Below are positions 11,429 through 23,940 of a stretch of DNA of 64,000 nt, one piece after another. Position numbers and translations under genes: made by a program. Under the pieces are notes generated by a model. That model did no database searches. It had not been told where the DNA came from and saw only the letters and a list, made by a program, of their open reading frames with translations. This stretch comes from Aotearoamyces nothofagi. Its lineage: Eukaryota; Ascomycota; Leotiomycetes; Leotiales; Tympanidaceae. The stretch spans positions 52,776 through 116,775 of the forward strand of contig JADDTR010000042.1 of NCBI GenBank assembly GCA_015345905.1. The letters are read 5' to 3'. Each line of letters begins with the position of its first letter. The stretch's first letter is position 1.

Positions 11429-13867
11429 GATGAAGGAGATACTCTCATGAAACCCAGGTATAGATATCAACTAGCAATTTCTGCTGGGTTGGAAGATATA
11501 AATCTAGGGCTGTAGATGCTGGGAGAAGGGTTCTTTAAGCTGGGCACAAAATACGACATCTTATTCATACCTACACAGGCCATGCCTGGCTGAAACTATG
11601 AGTAACGTTGGCAGACGCACATATTCTGCCCTAAGTTGATAGTGGGCGGGAGCATGCGTGGGTCCTGGTCACGGATGGGCCCGCAGTCGTGGAGACTGAC
11701 ATCTTTACTGGGCCGATGCCGCAAATCAACTCCCACGTCGTGAGCATATTAATCCCAAACGCGTAGGCCAAGTCTTGCAAATGCCGTAGCGGAAAATACA
11801 TCGGCAAGGTAAGGGCCGTTACCACACCAGGGAAAGAATAGCAGATTTGATATATTCGGGGGACGTCCAAAGGAGGTGCGAATACAGTTATGCCGGACCT
11901 AGTGGCGTGAACATCGAGGCCATTTGAGCACGTTTTTAAACGAGCGAAAAGTACCCGAAAATTCTGACGTTTGTTTAAACACTTCGATTCTAGATATGTA
12001 TCTTCCCGAGTACAACTATTGCGATTGATATCTACCAGATTAATCGTGTCTGATGGGGCAGTTATGCACATGTACACGCATATAGAAGTTGGATACTTTA
12101 ATATCACCGACTTCCTCTGTCAAAAGCAGCGGAAATGGTTGTGTGGAGACAGTAGGTACTCTGTAGAGCTGCCAGAGCACAAGATCCAGGAGATAAGATA
12201 GCATATGGTCTTTCCAGCATATTTCCAGCGGCTTATGAGTATTGTGATTAGAAGAAGGACTCTAATAAGGCTGACGTTCTGGGTTTCTGAGGTCGTCAGA
12301 GACAGGAGACGGGAGACTGCTGGGTAAACCAGCTACAGCGGGCTGACTAAGCAACACCACCCGTAAATAGATTATTTATCTGTATTGTATTAGCTCTTCT
12401 TGCCTCCGAATTAACATCAACAGCTATATGACAGCGGTATAGCAGCCTCGCGTTTACACCCAAGACACGGCGGATGTTGCGTATACATATATGTTAGAAC
12501 TACCCATCAACCAAAGTGTGCCGACCAAGCTGTATTCCGAAGAGCTGTACCCAGGATGTCTACAGGGATGCGATTGCGGGCTTTCCCCATATGCACAGTA
12601 TGCCCTCAAACAGCGACTGCTCTTCGTTCCTGTATCTATAATCCCGACCCACTTCGAGTTATACTGCAGCATAGCACCTTGTATTCGCGAAAAGGCACAG
12701 CGGTCGGATAGATGAACGGCCGTACTCAGACCCGCTCATCTGTCAACTTCTGATGACATCTCCTCGTAAGCTGCTCGAATATGCTCGCGATCAAGGCAAG
12801 CAATGGTATAGCGAGACGCGTATCTTACGACTCTTTTCTGAAGTGCTGTGAATAAGCATGCAGCGAGCACACATCCTATCATTACCTAATATTCATGTGA
12901 TATACAGAGATCTCTTGAGTCCTACACTAAGTTAGTTAGTTAACTATTATCCAATAGTTATAAATTATCAACAGAATAAATCAGGTTATAATTTAGACGC
13001 ATGATAAAATATCAAATATAAACTTTCATATACTAATTTGCCAACACCACCAAAAGCGCAGCCGCAAAACCAATCGGACAATCGCAAATCCACATCTGCT
13101 GGCTTCCGTAGTAAAAAAGCTCGCAAGATATATCATAGCAAGAATATGCAAGACCTGTAAAACTGGTTTAGATTGGTTTCTATCTGATTTCGGTTGCTGC
13201 TTATGTGTTTGGAAGAAATACTAAGTCTGAAGCTCGAAATGGTAACTGAAGATAACAGAGCTGAAAAAGCTATTGATTTCTCCAAATCCTAAGCTGAAAT
13301 TCAAGTATTGATGATGGGTTTAATAACTGGCCAGATTTTAAATTGTAAAGGAAAAAGTCTTGCTTTCGGAGATTAACACAAAGATCGAAGCTAGATCACT
13401 AGATCGAGAGTTCTTGCTTTAGAGGGTACATCGCTAGAATTTTGGGTTTCTAGCTGTAGTATAGTACGGCGGACAGGGGCTACAAAGAAGAGAGAGCGGC
13501 ATCTCTTATAAAGCTTGAAAGCGGTGACTTGTCTGTACATGCACCCTGTCCGAAGGGGCGGGTGTTGAACCCGGGAAGGCCAGAACCGGAATCCGGATGA
13601 TATTTTTATTGCTTTGCAGAACCATAGATATTACTAACTATTACATTGCAATATATCTTCTACAACCATCAACATCTCTAGTCTTGGATTAATTATAGAA
13701 AGCAGGCATGCCACTTGACCCCTGAAAGAAGTAGACTCCAGTAAATATGAGAGCATATACCACGCAACGCATATCCAAAAACCACAGCACCATGCAGCCG
13801 AACTAGAACTCAAATATAAGGAAAGAAACAACATGAAAAGCAGAGTAGCTGTATCTAGCCGCTTGTA
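11429..13867. other. Intergenic, 2.4 kb, no supportable gene
   Basis: Holds the copper transporter promoter and the region downstream of the MFS exporter. A 158-codon open frame lies on the minus strand at 11631-12107, but it has no motif I recognise and no obvious introns. 12880-13400 is AT-rich with many TA steps, like decayed repeat sequence. Confidence 0.45.
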
Positions 13868-15851
13868 TCATACCTGGTTGCCGGAAATTTTAGGCTTTGC
13901 TGTAGCATGGCCATGAGCACCCGCATCGTCCTGGTCCCGAAGCATCGATTCTCCCGTACCCCAATGCGCCTTTCTTTCCGCCGCTTCCTCCTCATCAAAA
14001 GTCGATTCCGACATAAAAGGGCTCCTGCGACGAATTTCCGGACCTTTAACCAGTAGAATAACAGGCACGATGCTCAATGCCAGGGCAAAGAAACCGAGCA
14101 GGCTAGATGCCCACTGGAAGCCGAGATTTGTATACAATTGCGGCGCGGCGAGCGGTAGGAAGGCGCCGAACATGTTTCGCCCGAGCGAAGCGGCTGAGAG
14201 GGCTGAGGACGCATATTTCTCATACGCGTCTGCGAAATAGTTGACCACGGCGAGATAGATGGAGTAGATTCCGAAACCGATACAGCCTATTGATAGAGTG
14301 GGGACGATCCAGTGGATATCGGGATAGCTGGTCCATCCATACCAGAAGAGGCCGGCAGTGAAGATCAGCGATCCAGGGACGGAGCTGTAGAGACGTGCTT
14401 CAGGGATAGGCCGGCCAGGGGTCTCCTTGTTGCGTTTGGCTGACTGGAGATAGTAGTAGTCTTGGATGGGGTTGATGATTGTAGCGACTATGGCTCCGAC
14501 TGAAAGGGCGAGCTGGATCATGGAGGTTTGGAAGATGGAAAAGGCATAGTTTTTTTGAAAGGTTTGAGTGATGCTCGTTTCGAAGAGGAAGAGGAGTCCT
14601 GGTCATGTTAGTATTTATCAATTGTTTTAAGGACAGGTAGGGATACCCCAGGCGAAAGACACCCAGAGTGTGAATGACGTGACTGCGAATTCAGTAAGAA
14701 GCATTTTTGTTGGTCTTTCGAAAGATATTCTGACCATCTCCCAAGTACTCTGTTTAGTAAGCTCTGATTTGGAAAATACGTTACGTCCCTCCTTCCTCAT
14801 CTTCTTCGCGCGACGAGCCAATAACAAATCTCCCCTTGTTTCTGGCAAGATGAGATAGAAAATAGGAATGCAGCCGCCATCAAAGGCGATCTGGATATAA
14901 TAAATCCAGCGCCAGTTTAAATTACGTTGGATTGCGCCGCCGATGAAGGGACCGAGAGCGATTCCTAATACACATGACAGAGCAAATATAGACATTGGCA
15001 TGCTTCTGTCCTTTGCACCTCTCCAGATATCGGTGATAGTGCCACCGACAATATTGACGCATACAGAAGAGGCTCCACCGCCGAAAAAACGAGTGACAAC
15101 ATACGTCGCAAAGTTATGGCCGAATGCGGACGGGAATAACAGGATGAGGAACAGAATATAGGATGCACTGCGTGAAACTTGGTTAGATTATCCCCTAGCG
15201 ACAATGTTGTGGGGATGGGCTTACAAGTAACCAGGAATTCTTCCAATGTTTTCTGTGAGTGGTACAAATAGCAACGGGAATAGAGCTGCACCCGTATTCC
15301 ATGACGCTGTAGCCCAATATATATTCGGAAACGGAGAGTTTTGCACATGAAATTCTGCAGACATTTGCTCGCTTGCTGATCCATACGAACCGGCGGGTAG
15401 AGCAGCCAAGACGGATCTACTGTATGTGAGCTATATGGAAGAGGTATAAAGTGCAGTTGGTCGTACATAAAACATGTCGTTAAGGTGATGAGCCATTTTC
15501 GCGACTTTGACCAGTTGAATCTGTGCAATTGATCGTCAGAAGGAGCATTCTTTCTGTGTACGAGATACTGACTAACTCACGGATTTTCAGGGTCATTGTG
15601 AGCCCAGTCAATGACCTCAAAGTCCTTCTCTGGAGCATTGGGAGTACCGTCGGCCTTTGCTACATTATCGCTCCCATCTGCCCCCTCTGCCACGACTCGT
15701 CAGCGTAAGAGTCCGGGCATATTTGATATTGCTTACGGAATCCAGCATGCTCGTTCTGTCCCTCTCCGGCCTTGAGAGCTGGCTGGGATTCATGATCTGG
15801 CGTGCGGTTGTCGTTCTGCAAATCTGTCTCTGGTGATGTCGGTAATGACAT
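13868..15851 (-). CDS. MFS transporter, DHA1 (drug:H+ antiporter / polyamine-exporter-like)
   Basis: Plasma-membrane exporter of the 12-helix DHA1 group. I assembled six exons: 15737-15851, 15581-15686, 15467-15520, 15225-15419, 14647-15167 and 13868-14598. The five introns are 47-60 bp and all phases agree, giving 573 aa. The N-terminal cytosolic part ends with the hallmark DWAHNDPENPFNWSKSRKW. Transmembrane segments follow, including a motif around RFFGGGASSVCVNIVGGTI and the DHA1 motif C-like segment VLGIALGPFIGGAIQ. The central loop carries the conserved PETRGDLLLARRAKKMRK. The second half has VNYFADAYEKYASSALSA and GRNMFGAFLPL, typical of Tpo1/Flu1-like members. The substrate cannot be inferred. 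It is transcribed in the same direction as the AA11 gene at 16826, but 974 bp apart. Confidence 0.9.
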
Positions 15852-16825
15852 AATTATGTGGGGTTTGGCTCGATAATGCGGGGGCCATATAAGACCCTGC
15901 TCTTCCAGTGACGATTGACAACAGCAACAACAGGCGAATAAGTAAAGATGGAAAGATAGAAAGGTGTATGGAGAGGACGAGGGAAGTCACGGATTGACAT
16001 TGAGAGAAGTGGGGTGAGATCATCAGATATTCGAGTTGTTGAATTGACTCTCGATTAAACTTCGACATTAGTAATCCATCACCACCCTTGCTCGATTGGC
16101 AATTACACGGGTTTACCCTTTGGCTGTTACACAACATGCTGTGCATGCCTGCGTGCCGAGGGTGGCGGATGGTCAGCGTGACGCACAAAGTGGTGGTCAA
16201 GTCACGCGCTCTTCCCTTCCACAGAACCCATCACGTTCTTCCATTGTATGGTCCCTGTAAATGTAGATAGAATTGATAATTACATATAGTAACCCTGGAA
16301 GAGTGAGTTTTAAAGCACACTTGGGCATTATAATGTACATCCCGACAGTTCTATGTACTCAATTGCTTACAAATCTCGTATTGATATTACTACTTCAACG
16401 TCGTATATCAGATGTTCTCTAAAGAACGGGCTCTGTAGAGGCTATAATAAGCTTTTCAGCAGAAAGTAAGAAGCGACACTTCTAGACTCTATAGAGAGAC
16501 AGTAGGTAGTACTATAGATTTCTCTTCATTTAGTAAATTGTATATTAGATAATTAGCTGTTGAATCTTTAAATATAACATAATAATACTACCAGGTTAAA
16601 TATAGTAGAGATGATGATAGAGATCATCTAACACCTTTGTAAATTACTCGAAAAATGGCTTTGCGTATGTAATAACTCTTATTTTCATTTATTTCATATT
16701 TCTACGGCTGATGATTTCTGAACACTAATGAATGACTTCCCCCTCTTCCGATGCAGACGCCCAAGCTAATGAATGCCCAATGCTTGCCACTTAAACCACA
16801 AAACTTAAAGATGAACACGATTCAG
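15852..16825. other. Intergenic, 974 bp, AT-rich, no gene seen
   Basis: Contains the MFS gene promoter and the sequence downstream of the LPMO gene. 16260-16700 is strongly AT-rich (TATAGA and AATA tracts). There are no coding signals. Confidence 0.45.
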
Positions 16826-18112
16826 CTACGCTGCTACAATTACTCCATCCGTGCAAATTGTCCCAGCCGCGACGGGTCCCATATCAACCCACTCGCCATT
16901 CGAGCACGCCGAGAAACTCGTACCGGAATTAGTGCACAGCCAGACGCCTGCAGCAGCCGTACATGAGCCCTCATTTGAAGCAAGCACGATACTGCCGTTG
17001 GAGCATTGCGTACCGGCTGCGACGGCCTGGGGAGTAGTAGCTGTGCCGTCTGCGTTGCAGAGAGCGTAGGTATCGGAGCTGGGGCAGATGAGAGTGCCGG
17101 GTGAGCATGCAGCTGTAGATGTGGCAGAAGCGGATGCAGTGGCTTGCGCTGCTGTTGTTGCGGGTACTACTATTTCGACGGGGCTTGAGGATGCTGCAGG
17201 CTGTGAGATGGCTGCTGGGCTGCTGGAGGCAGGCTGTATTGGTACGATTGTTGGTGATACTGCAGCCTCTGGAGTAGACGATGATCCTCCCGGCGATGTC
17301 GAGGACGCTACAGGTGCGACAGCAACAGCTGAAGAAGCAGGGCTGGTGGATCCTGTGTCTCCAGTATTGGTTTCAGAAGTGCCGGTGTAGCCGTGCCCCA
17401 ATGCTGACGAAGAGGTGATATCGCCGCCATATTCTACATAGGCACCCGGGTCGGGGAAGGTGACTTCATCTCCTTCGATGGTAGTCACGCCAGATGCTTG
17501 AGGAATATTTGCGAGGAAGATGTTGGGTAGGGCGCTAAATGCAGCTGCATCTCTACGGATGCGACTTGGAGTGCTGGCGACGGTGACCCAAGCACAGTTC
17601 ATGTAAATCTCTCTATTCCCAATCTTGTTGAACCACTAAAAATTCTCAGCATATGTTTCTTCTCTATTTATTCCAGGAAAACACACAGTCCAAGCTAGTA
17701 GGGCATCTCCAGCAGGTACAAATGACGGAATTGTAAAGTCGTACGAATCCACAAGAGGACAGCCACCCATGATTGACTTAATAACCTTAAATGTAGTCCC
17801 ACTGTCATAAGAGAGCGAGATCTGGCATGACCCACCGCCATGCGTGGCACTTCCTGACAATGTAATATTAGAAGACTGTCCTGCAGAATAAGCTGCGGTG
17901 TAAAGGATCGGAGTTTGCGTATGATATCCTTTGCAAGGATAGTTCGTCCCGTCAGCTGAAAGAGGGCTTGTATAACTGTAGTCTTTGAGCGCATATGAAA
18001 CATCTGGATTCAGTGGACTGTTGATAGGATATGGATTGCTTAGTTCCATATGAGCTGTAACGAATGTGTTGCCTGTAAAAGCCGCAACAAGCAGTGATGT
18101 GAACCACCGCAT
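16826..18112 (-). CDS. Secreted AA11-type lytic polysaccharide monooxygenase with C-terminal X325-like domain
   Basis: Copper enzyme that oxidatively cleaves chitin outside the cell. Exon 1 (17687-18112) and exon 2 (16826-17635) flank a 51-bp intron (donor GTGTGT, acceptor TTTTAG). Splicing restores LLAWTWFNKIGNRE, and the product is 411 aa. The signal peptide is residues 1-20, ending FVTA, so mature His1 is residue 21 (HMELSNPYP), the histidine-brace N-terminus. The second brace His is about residue 91 in GSATHGGGSCQIS. The conserved Cys and GGCP motif follow, and MNCAWVT closes the catalytic domain. After a long Ser/Thr/Pro/Ala linker (about 240-310), a Cys-rich module with repeats of the form CSxGxxVLAS and CTNSGTSFSACSNGEW matches the X325-like module often attached to AA11 proteins, probably substrate binding. 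The family assignment is by motif recognition. Confidence 0.88.
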
Positions 18113-20081
18113 CTTGAAGGAAGGAGTGTATAATAGGGAATATGAACCAAAATCAACGAATGGGATTGAATCAGAAAAATCTTTTACGAGAAGGTGAGGG
18201 GATGAATTTGTAGATATACTTGCTATTTCATGCCTCCTAGGGGTCGTGCGTGCCACACAACGGAACGTGTATATGCATATGTCATCCATGACCTAGCTGC
18301 TAATATGCATACATATCCCTTCATCATGCCAATCATAGTCCAATTGGAGCTTTCTCTCTCTTCCCTCGGATAATGGGACAGCTTGCGGAGAAACAAGGGC
18401 GGAAAACGTTTCTGGGCAGTTGAGCTCCTATTTTGGAGGCGCTGATCTGGAATGCGCTAATGCTATCGAGGTTCATTACGGATCGTGACTTGCCAGTACC
18501 TTAAGCTTGCTTGTGCTTGCTTAAATTAATAAATATAGAGTGGCCTTGATGCTTAGAAGGAGTACGGCCATGAATTGGATCGATGGAGCTTCATTATCTC
18601 TCATGGAGGTGCATATAAGCGTGGGTGAGCCACGGCGTTGAGATAGATGTAAGCGCCGTCTTGAAGGGCATGCAACGCCACAACTTTAATTGCCCGGCTG
18701 TCTCGGTTTTCCGTATGGGTGTGTATCGAAGGTCAGAATGCCTGTACCCCATTCCATTCCAGTGCACGTCGGTTTCAGAGTTCCCTCCTGGCTTCGACGC
18801 GAAATTGACACGATTGGAGTAAAGCACAGTATAATCCAGTAATCCTGCCCTACTGTAGGAATAGGTTTGTCGTGATGGAACTAATTGGATTCTCATCTTC
18901 GCTGAATAGTCCAACTGGGATTATACATCACTCGAGATTCGCGGCTCTTGGGCAGGCTTCACTATCCGATATATATTGAGAGTCTTATGGATAGCAAGGA
19001 AAAAGCATCTCTCAAAAAGAAGGATCAGGAATCGATATGAGATCAAATTTGGCAATCCCTTGGCGCTGAGCTGGGAGCTTGAAAATACTCATTCCAAGAC
19101 CTAAAGAAGGGATAAGGATGTGTTTCTAAGGGGTCTTTCGGAAAGAAGTATTTAAACGGGGCCTAGCAAATACAGTTTCCGACAAGTAATGTAGATTGTA
19201 GATGTGATAAATCATTGCCTCCTAGGCCAAGGCCTTCTTTCATTCTAGATACTTATGCATTGTCTATTCATTGTCAGTGACTTATGCTGCTGATCGTGAA
19301 TTTTACTTACTGAGATTCGCAGCATCTCGATATTTCACCAAGTATCCCCAAAAGGTGAATGGCACAATGAGTAAAACGAGCTTTCATATGAGCTTACGCT
19401 ACTCTGGCGTATTGCTGCCTTCAAAACATTAAAAACAGCGGCGAAGAGGCTGCTTCTCATTTCCTGAGGCCCTCCCCGATGTTAAGATTCTCATCTTCAA
19501 AATGACAAAATACGGAACTATAGTTCAAGAAGAACTATGTTGTCTTGGCTACTTACAGATATATATATATACCTATCATCGATCCAATCTCCACTCTCGG
19601 TTTGATTTCTCTTTTTAAGGCAGAGATAGCAATCGCATCAGCCGGCGAAGGCGGGGTTGCGTGCTTACCGGGATATTTTCCACCTTCAATGTATGCATGA
19701 CGAGCATAGCAACAATCGGGAAAATTCCGCTCTGGATGGCAAGAGCTAAGCCAAGCTAGGTGATATCGGCATCATTTAGGTCATTGTTTCGGATAAGAGC
19801 ATCCAGTATATCGTTGTATTACCTGGACGAAGCGTGGACTCCGATCGCGACATTGGCTTAGATGGCACGTGGACGGGGGTTGCGATAAGGTATGGACAGT
19901 AGAATATATATCTAACCTACCGCCCATGATGGACAGCCTTCGACGTTGAGAGATAACGTATAATAAATACCATTGTCTAGGTGTATAATTATCCAGTCCG
20001 ACGCCCCGAAAAGAAATCTTAGAGCTTCAGCTTCTAACTGTACTTAAGACATAGGACCCTTTGCATCATCACGCCTTCAAA
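18113..20081. other. Intergenic, 1.97 kb between divergent LPMO and monooxygenase genes
   Basis: Must contain the promoters of both divergent genes. On the minus strand near 19680-19770 a hydrophobic stretch (LALAIQSGIFPIVAMLVMH) could be a transporter or permease fragment. It is interrupted by stop codons on both sides and cannot be extended, so it is at best a relic. TATATA tracts occur near 19556-19568. Confidence 0.4.
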
Positions 20082-21804
20082 ATGTCTGAAAGCCTCGCAA
20101 TCAACGACGTACAGGCTTCAGGGCCTGCAGAGGACCACGTGCCCATAGCGATAGAGACGGAAGTAAAACCCAAGAAGCAGATCGTGCTAAATGCATTTGA
20201 TATGAGCGGGACCCTCGGTCATCTAAGCCCCGGACAATGGAAGGTATATTCGTCTTCTATAAAATTTTAGATGTTAGGAACACAACTTACAGATGCTCCA
20301 GAACCCGAAAGACAAGTCGCGAACAAAGCTGAAGCTGGAGTACTGGACCAACCTCGCAAAATTGCTTGAGCGTGGTAATATCAATGCCCTGTTCCTAGCA
20401 GACTCGACAGCCGGCCATGCCATCTACCAAGGATCGATGGACGAGTGTATTCGCCGAGGAGCCCAGTGGCCGATTATTGATCCAAGCATCCCGATTACCG
20501 CAATGGCTGCGGTGACGAAGAATCTCGGGTTTGCTATCACGACGTCGACGAGTTTTGAGAGTCCCTTTATTCTAGCTAAGCGTTTCTCCACTCTGGATCA
20601 TCTCACGGATGGTAGAATTGGGTGGAATATTGTGACGTCGTATGTCTATCCGTTCTTTCAAGTAACCTACCAAAGACAGAATTGACGCGATGTAGCTGGA
20701 AAGATGCGGCGTTTAAAGCAATTGGCCTACCTGCGCTGATTGACCATGACAAGAGATATGATATGGCTGATGATTATCTGAAGGCGTTGTATAAGATTTG
20801 GCAGGGGTCGTGGTCTGATGATGCTGTCAAACTTGACGAGGCCAATGATGTGTATGCTGATCCCGACTTGATCAGAGAGATTCACCACAATGGCCCTTAC
20901 TACAAACTTGACACGAGGCACATCGTTCCTCCGAGTCCTCAGCGTGTCCCCTTTCTCTTCCAAGCCGGGACTTCTCCGTAAGTACTTCCTGTTTTCCGTT
21001 CCAAGACTCTAAGGAGATTGGTTAGCGGATGGAAATACTTTACTTTTGTATATCTGACATTATCACAGAGCCGGTTCAAAGTTTGGTGCCACTCATGCCG
21101 AGGGAATCTTCGTAGCAAGTCACTCACCGGCACTCCTCCGACCGAAAATAGCCCACATACGCTCCGTCGCCAGTTCTCTAGGCCGCGATCCCCAATCCCT
21201 AAAATTCCTCGCTTCAATAACGCCCTTCATCGGCACCACCGCTGAAGAAGCCCAAGCTAAATATGACGAAGCAAAGAAATATGCGTCCGTACTCGGCGGA
21301 CTCGTACTCTTCAGCAGCTGGACCGGAATAGACCTCTCAGTACTCCCCCTAGACGAAGAGATCAATCCAGACAACCACAGCGCTGCAAGTAAAATCTCTA
21401 GCATACTCGACAACATGAAATCAACAAGCCCAACGGTCCCGAAATGGACGCCAAGGATCATTGCAGAGAAAGCAGCGTTCGGGGGACTAGGTCCGTGTCC
21501 AGTTGGTACTGCTGCGACCGTTGCGGACGAGATCCAGAGATGGATTGACGAGGGCGATCTAGATGGGTTTAATATTGCTTATGTTACAGTACCGGGATCA
21601 TTTGAGGACGTTGTGGATTTGTTGATCCCAGAGCTGAGGAGAAGAGGCGTTTATCCGGAAGCTCCGGCTGAGGACGAAGAGCCTTTGACCTCGCGAGAGA
21701 GGATTTACGGAAAGGGACAGAAGTATTTGAGGAGTGATCACCTTGGATCGAAATATAGTTATGATGTTTACAAGGAGGACGAGGTTGCTGCTTCTCAGGA
21801 ATAA
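20082..21804 (+). CDS. FMN-dependent monooxygenase, NtaA/SnaA/DszA-type (luciferase-like fold)
   Basis: Flavin-dependent monooxygenase of the bacterial-luciferase superfamily, using reduced FMN from a partner reductase; this group acts on small xenobiotics or sulfur and nitrogen compounds. Exons: 20082-20243, 20302-20639, 20696-20977 and 21069-21804, with introns of 58, 56 and 91 bp, giving 505 aa. The first acceptor could be 9 bp earlier (adding MLQ); I chose GQWK-NPKDKS because it fits the family. Recognisable segments are NAFDMSGTLGHLSPGQWK, LEYWTNLAKLLERGNINALF, LADSTAGHAIYQGS, SIPITAMAAVTKNLGFAIT, TSFESPFILAKRFSTLDHL with GRIGWNIVTS, and later PFLFQAGTSPAGSKFGA and HAEGIFVA. The C-terminal part after 21069 is open over 245 codons. 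The usual YxxSAARNFG-like stretch after the IVTS motif is shortened here. The exact substrate is unknown. Confidence 0.88.
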
Positions 21805-23001
21805 TGGCCGAAAAAATTAAAACTCATGTTCAAGCTGCGCAAGATTATCTGCTGATCTCTAATGATGACTATGCGGTGGTGTAGGAGAGAAACCAGATGT
21901 TTATTAACGGTAGCGGAGTTTGGAATAGGTATCGAAAAATAAAGCAAGTAGATTCTGGCATGGTAGAGGAGCTAGAAGACAGAAGACCACATCCTCCCGC
22001 CCTTCACTCCTAAATCGGAAGTCAAAACTTGTCAGCTATAAAAGCTATCCCTAAAATCTTAGCTTGCAGCAGTAAATATGATGATGACCAACCCTTTACC
22101 TACGTTCCGTGGTCCGTTGCATGTATTCCGGATCTGTCTTTATCCTCATATTGAATATAGAATTCACGAAAGTTGAAAGAGACTAGCACAACGGCAAGGG
22201 AGCTATCAGCGGCAAGAAATATAACAACAACAAAATTCATCACGACAAACTACCACAAATAAATATGCGGTTTGCTGCTGTTCTATTCATCTTGGAGATT
22301 CATCTTGGAGATATAACCCAACTCCGCTCCATATCTAGCATGTCTAGCTATTCGCGTAATAAAGACGTGAAGCTACCTCCCCAAGTTGTGTATATAAGAT
22401 AGTCTAGTTACTACTAAAGCATATTACAGTAAGCAAACAGGTCATATGATTTTGGAGGCCTCATTAAATGTCCTTGTAGAAGTAGTTAGAAATATCGATG
22501 TCTATATATCCACAATAATAAATGTCTATCTCTTCCTATCTCTATATATCAAAACACTTTAGAATATAGAATACTTCAAATCTAACAGTATTCTGCTTTG
22601 ATATCTAGCGTAATATAAAAATCACAGCAGAATATATGACAGACGGGCATAATTGCAGTGGCGATAACAGATGATGCTATTGACGGCAAACAGTAAAACG
22701 ACGACGAGAAATCAAGAGACAGCAAGAAATACAACGACGGCAATATTTAGGAGTATCAATTGTTAGTGGGAAAGTGATATTGGAGCAGCTCTTTGCTGTA
22801 AGCGTCTCCAAATCTGCAGCATCGATCTCGAGATGATCTGGGATTAATGCTTAGACCCGTAGGCCAGAGGTCTTTTATAGTTCAAGTTTCAACAGACGCA
22901 ATTTTCAACGTGTCATTTTTTAGCAAGTGGAAAGCCGATGGTTAAACTGTAACTAATTGAGAGTCATCGGAGCCTCTTCACGTATAGAAGCGGGCTTCTA
23001 T
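21805..23001. other. Intergenic, 1.2 kb, convergent 3' regions
   Basis: Lies between the convergent monooxygenase and alpha/beta hydrolase genes. 22380-22620 is AT-rich with TATATC-like short repeats. No coding signal. Confidence 0.45.
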
Positions 23002-23811
23002 CTATGCAGAGACCTTATTGATAAAGAATGTGATATGCTCTGCCAATTGATGCGGAGCTTCAACCGGGATTATATGTCCAGAGTCCTCAATTATCACCAA
23101 GAAGGCATTTTTTATAACACCTACGACCTCTGAACGCAAACGGGACGGCGGCTCGACATGATCTGATAGAGCGCCTACCACCAACACGGGGACTGCGATA
23201 TTCTTGGCTTCTGCAGACACATCCTCCAGCATAGAGTAGTCTGGCCATGCTGCCCTTGCTACTGGTGTGCCCTTCAACATGTCCTCAACGAGGGAGGCAA
23301 TACTATCCTCAGGAAGCGAGCTCGATGTGAGGACATTCGACGCGACAGAAGCCGCATTTTCTTTGCTATTGTACGCAGAGAGTTGTTGAGCCTTCGCCTG
23401 AGGTGGGAGAACGAGAGGAGAAGGCGGCGCGGGAGCAACAAGCACGACCCCCTTCAAGCCCGACAGACGGCCCCTTCCGGCAAGCAGCTGTGCCACCTTT
23501 CCACCCATGGAGTGACCGACAATGAAATAGCTCTCGAGCTTCAGCTCGGCGACCAGAGCCTCGATGTCATCGGCGAGAGCTTGGATGGAGTATGCCTCGA
23601 TTTCCTCGGGCCCAGTCGATGCGCCCCAGCCCGGGAAGTCGACGGCGATGGTTTTGAAATGAGGCGAAAGGATCTCCGTGACGGGAGAGAAGGTCCGACT
23701 CGATCCGCCCCAGAAGTGCAAGAAGATGAGGACGGGCCCATCGGAGCCGGAAAAGGCCACATTGAGGACGACTCCGTTGCCAACGTCATATGTTTTCGAG
23801 GCTGCTGCCAT
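23002..23811 (-). CDS. Alpha/beta hydrolase
   Basis: Serine hydrolase-fold enzyme, intronless, 269 aa from the ATG at 23811 (MAAASKTYDVGNG). The fold core is clear: the oxyanion region LIFLHFWGGSSRT, nucleophile elbow GHSMGGK, acid in VGALSDHVEPP and catalytic His in EDSGHIIPVEAP. The size matches haloperoxidase-like or esterase members. The open frame extends upstream to an ATG at 23940, adding a basic 43-residue leader that could pass for a mitochondrial presequence. However, a good TATA box (TATATAAAAG, 23909-23918) lies between the two ATGs, about 100 bp before the inner one, so the inner start is preferred. The substrate is not predictable. It is convergent with the monooxygenase gene. 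Confidence 0.85.
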   Translation of the reverse strand: MAAASKTYDVGNGVVLNVAFSGSDGPVLIFLHFWGGSSRTFSPVTEILSPHFKTIAVDFPGWGASTGPEEIEAYSIQALADDIEALVAELKLESYFIVGHSMGGKVAQLLAGRGRLSGLKGVVLVAPAPPSPLVLPPQAKAQQLSAYNSKENAASVASNVLTSSSLPEDSIASLVEDMLKGTPVARAAWPDYSMLEDVSAEAKNIAVPVLVVGALSDHVEPPSRLRSEVVGVIKNAFLVIIEDSGHIIPVEAPHQLAEHITFFINKVSA

Positions 23812-23908
23812 GACGTTGCGCTGATATGGTCTATGATATCCAAAGCTCTCCAAAGCTCTGAACCTGCGTGGTAGTGCTGCTTGATTGAGCTTTGCGAGAG
23901 GGCCTCGG

Positions 23909-23918
23909 CTTTTATATA
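23909..23918 (-). promoter_or_regulatory. TATA box of the alpha/beta hydrolase gene
   Basis: TATATAAAAG on the minus strand, about 100 bp upstream of the ATG at 23811 and downstream of the alternative ATG at 23940. It helps decide the start codon. Confidence 0.5.
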
Positions 23919-23940
23919 TCTTTATTCTGGCACGTAGCAT

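Noticed and set aside
11631-12107. 158-codon minus-strand open frame
   Set aside because: No recognisable family or splice partners; a frame of this length is not improbable by chance in the 2.4-kb gap.
19660-19880. Hydrophobic minus-strand stretch resembling a transporter helix
   Set aside because: Stop codons on both sides and no further transporter motifs; at most a relic.
13868-23811. Secondary-metabolite gene cluster around the MFS exporter, monooxygenase and hydrolase
   Set aside because: No backbone enzyme (PKS, NRPS, terpene cyclase or DMATS) is present in the window and the genes are widely spaced.
23812-23940. N-terminal extension of the alpha/beta hydrolase as a mitochondrial presequence
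   Set aside because: A TATA box lies inside this extension, so it is more likely promoter and leader sequence.
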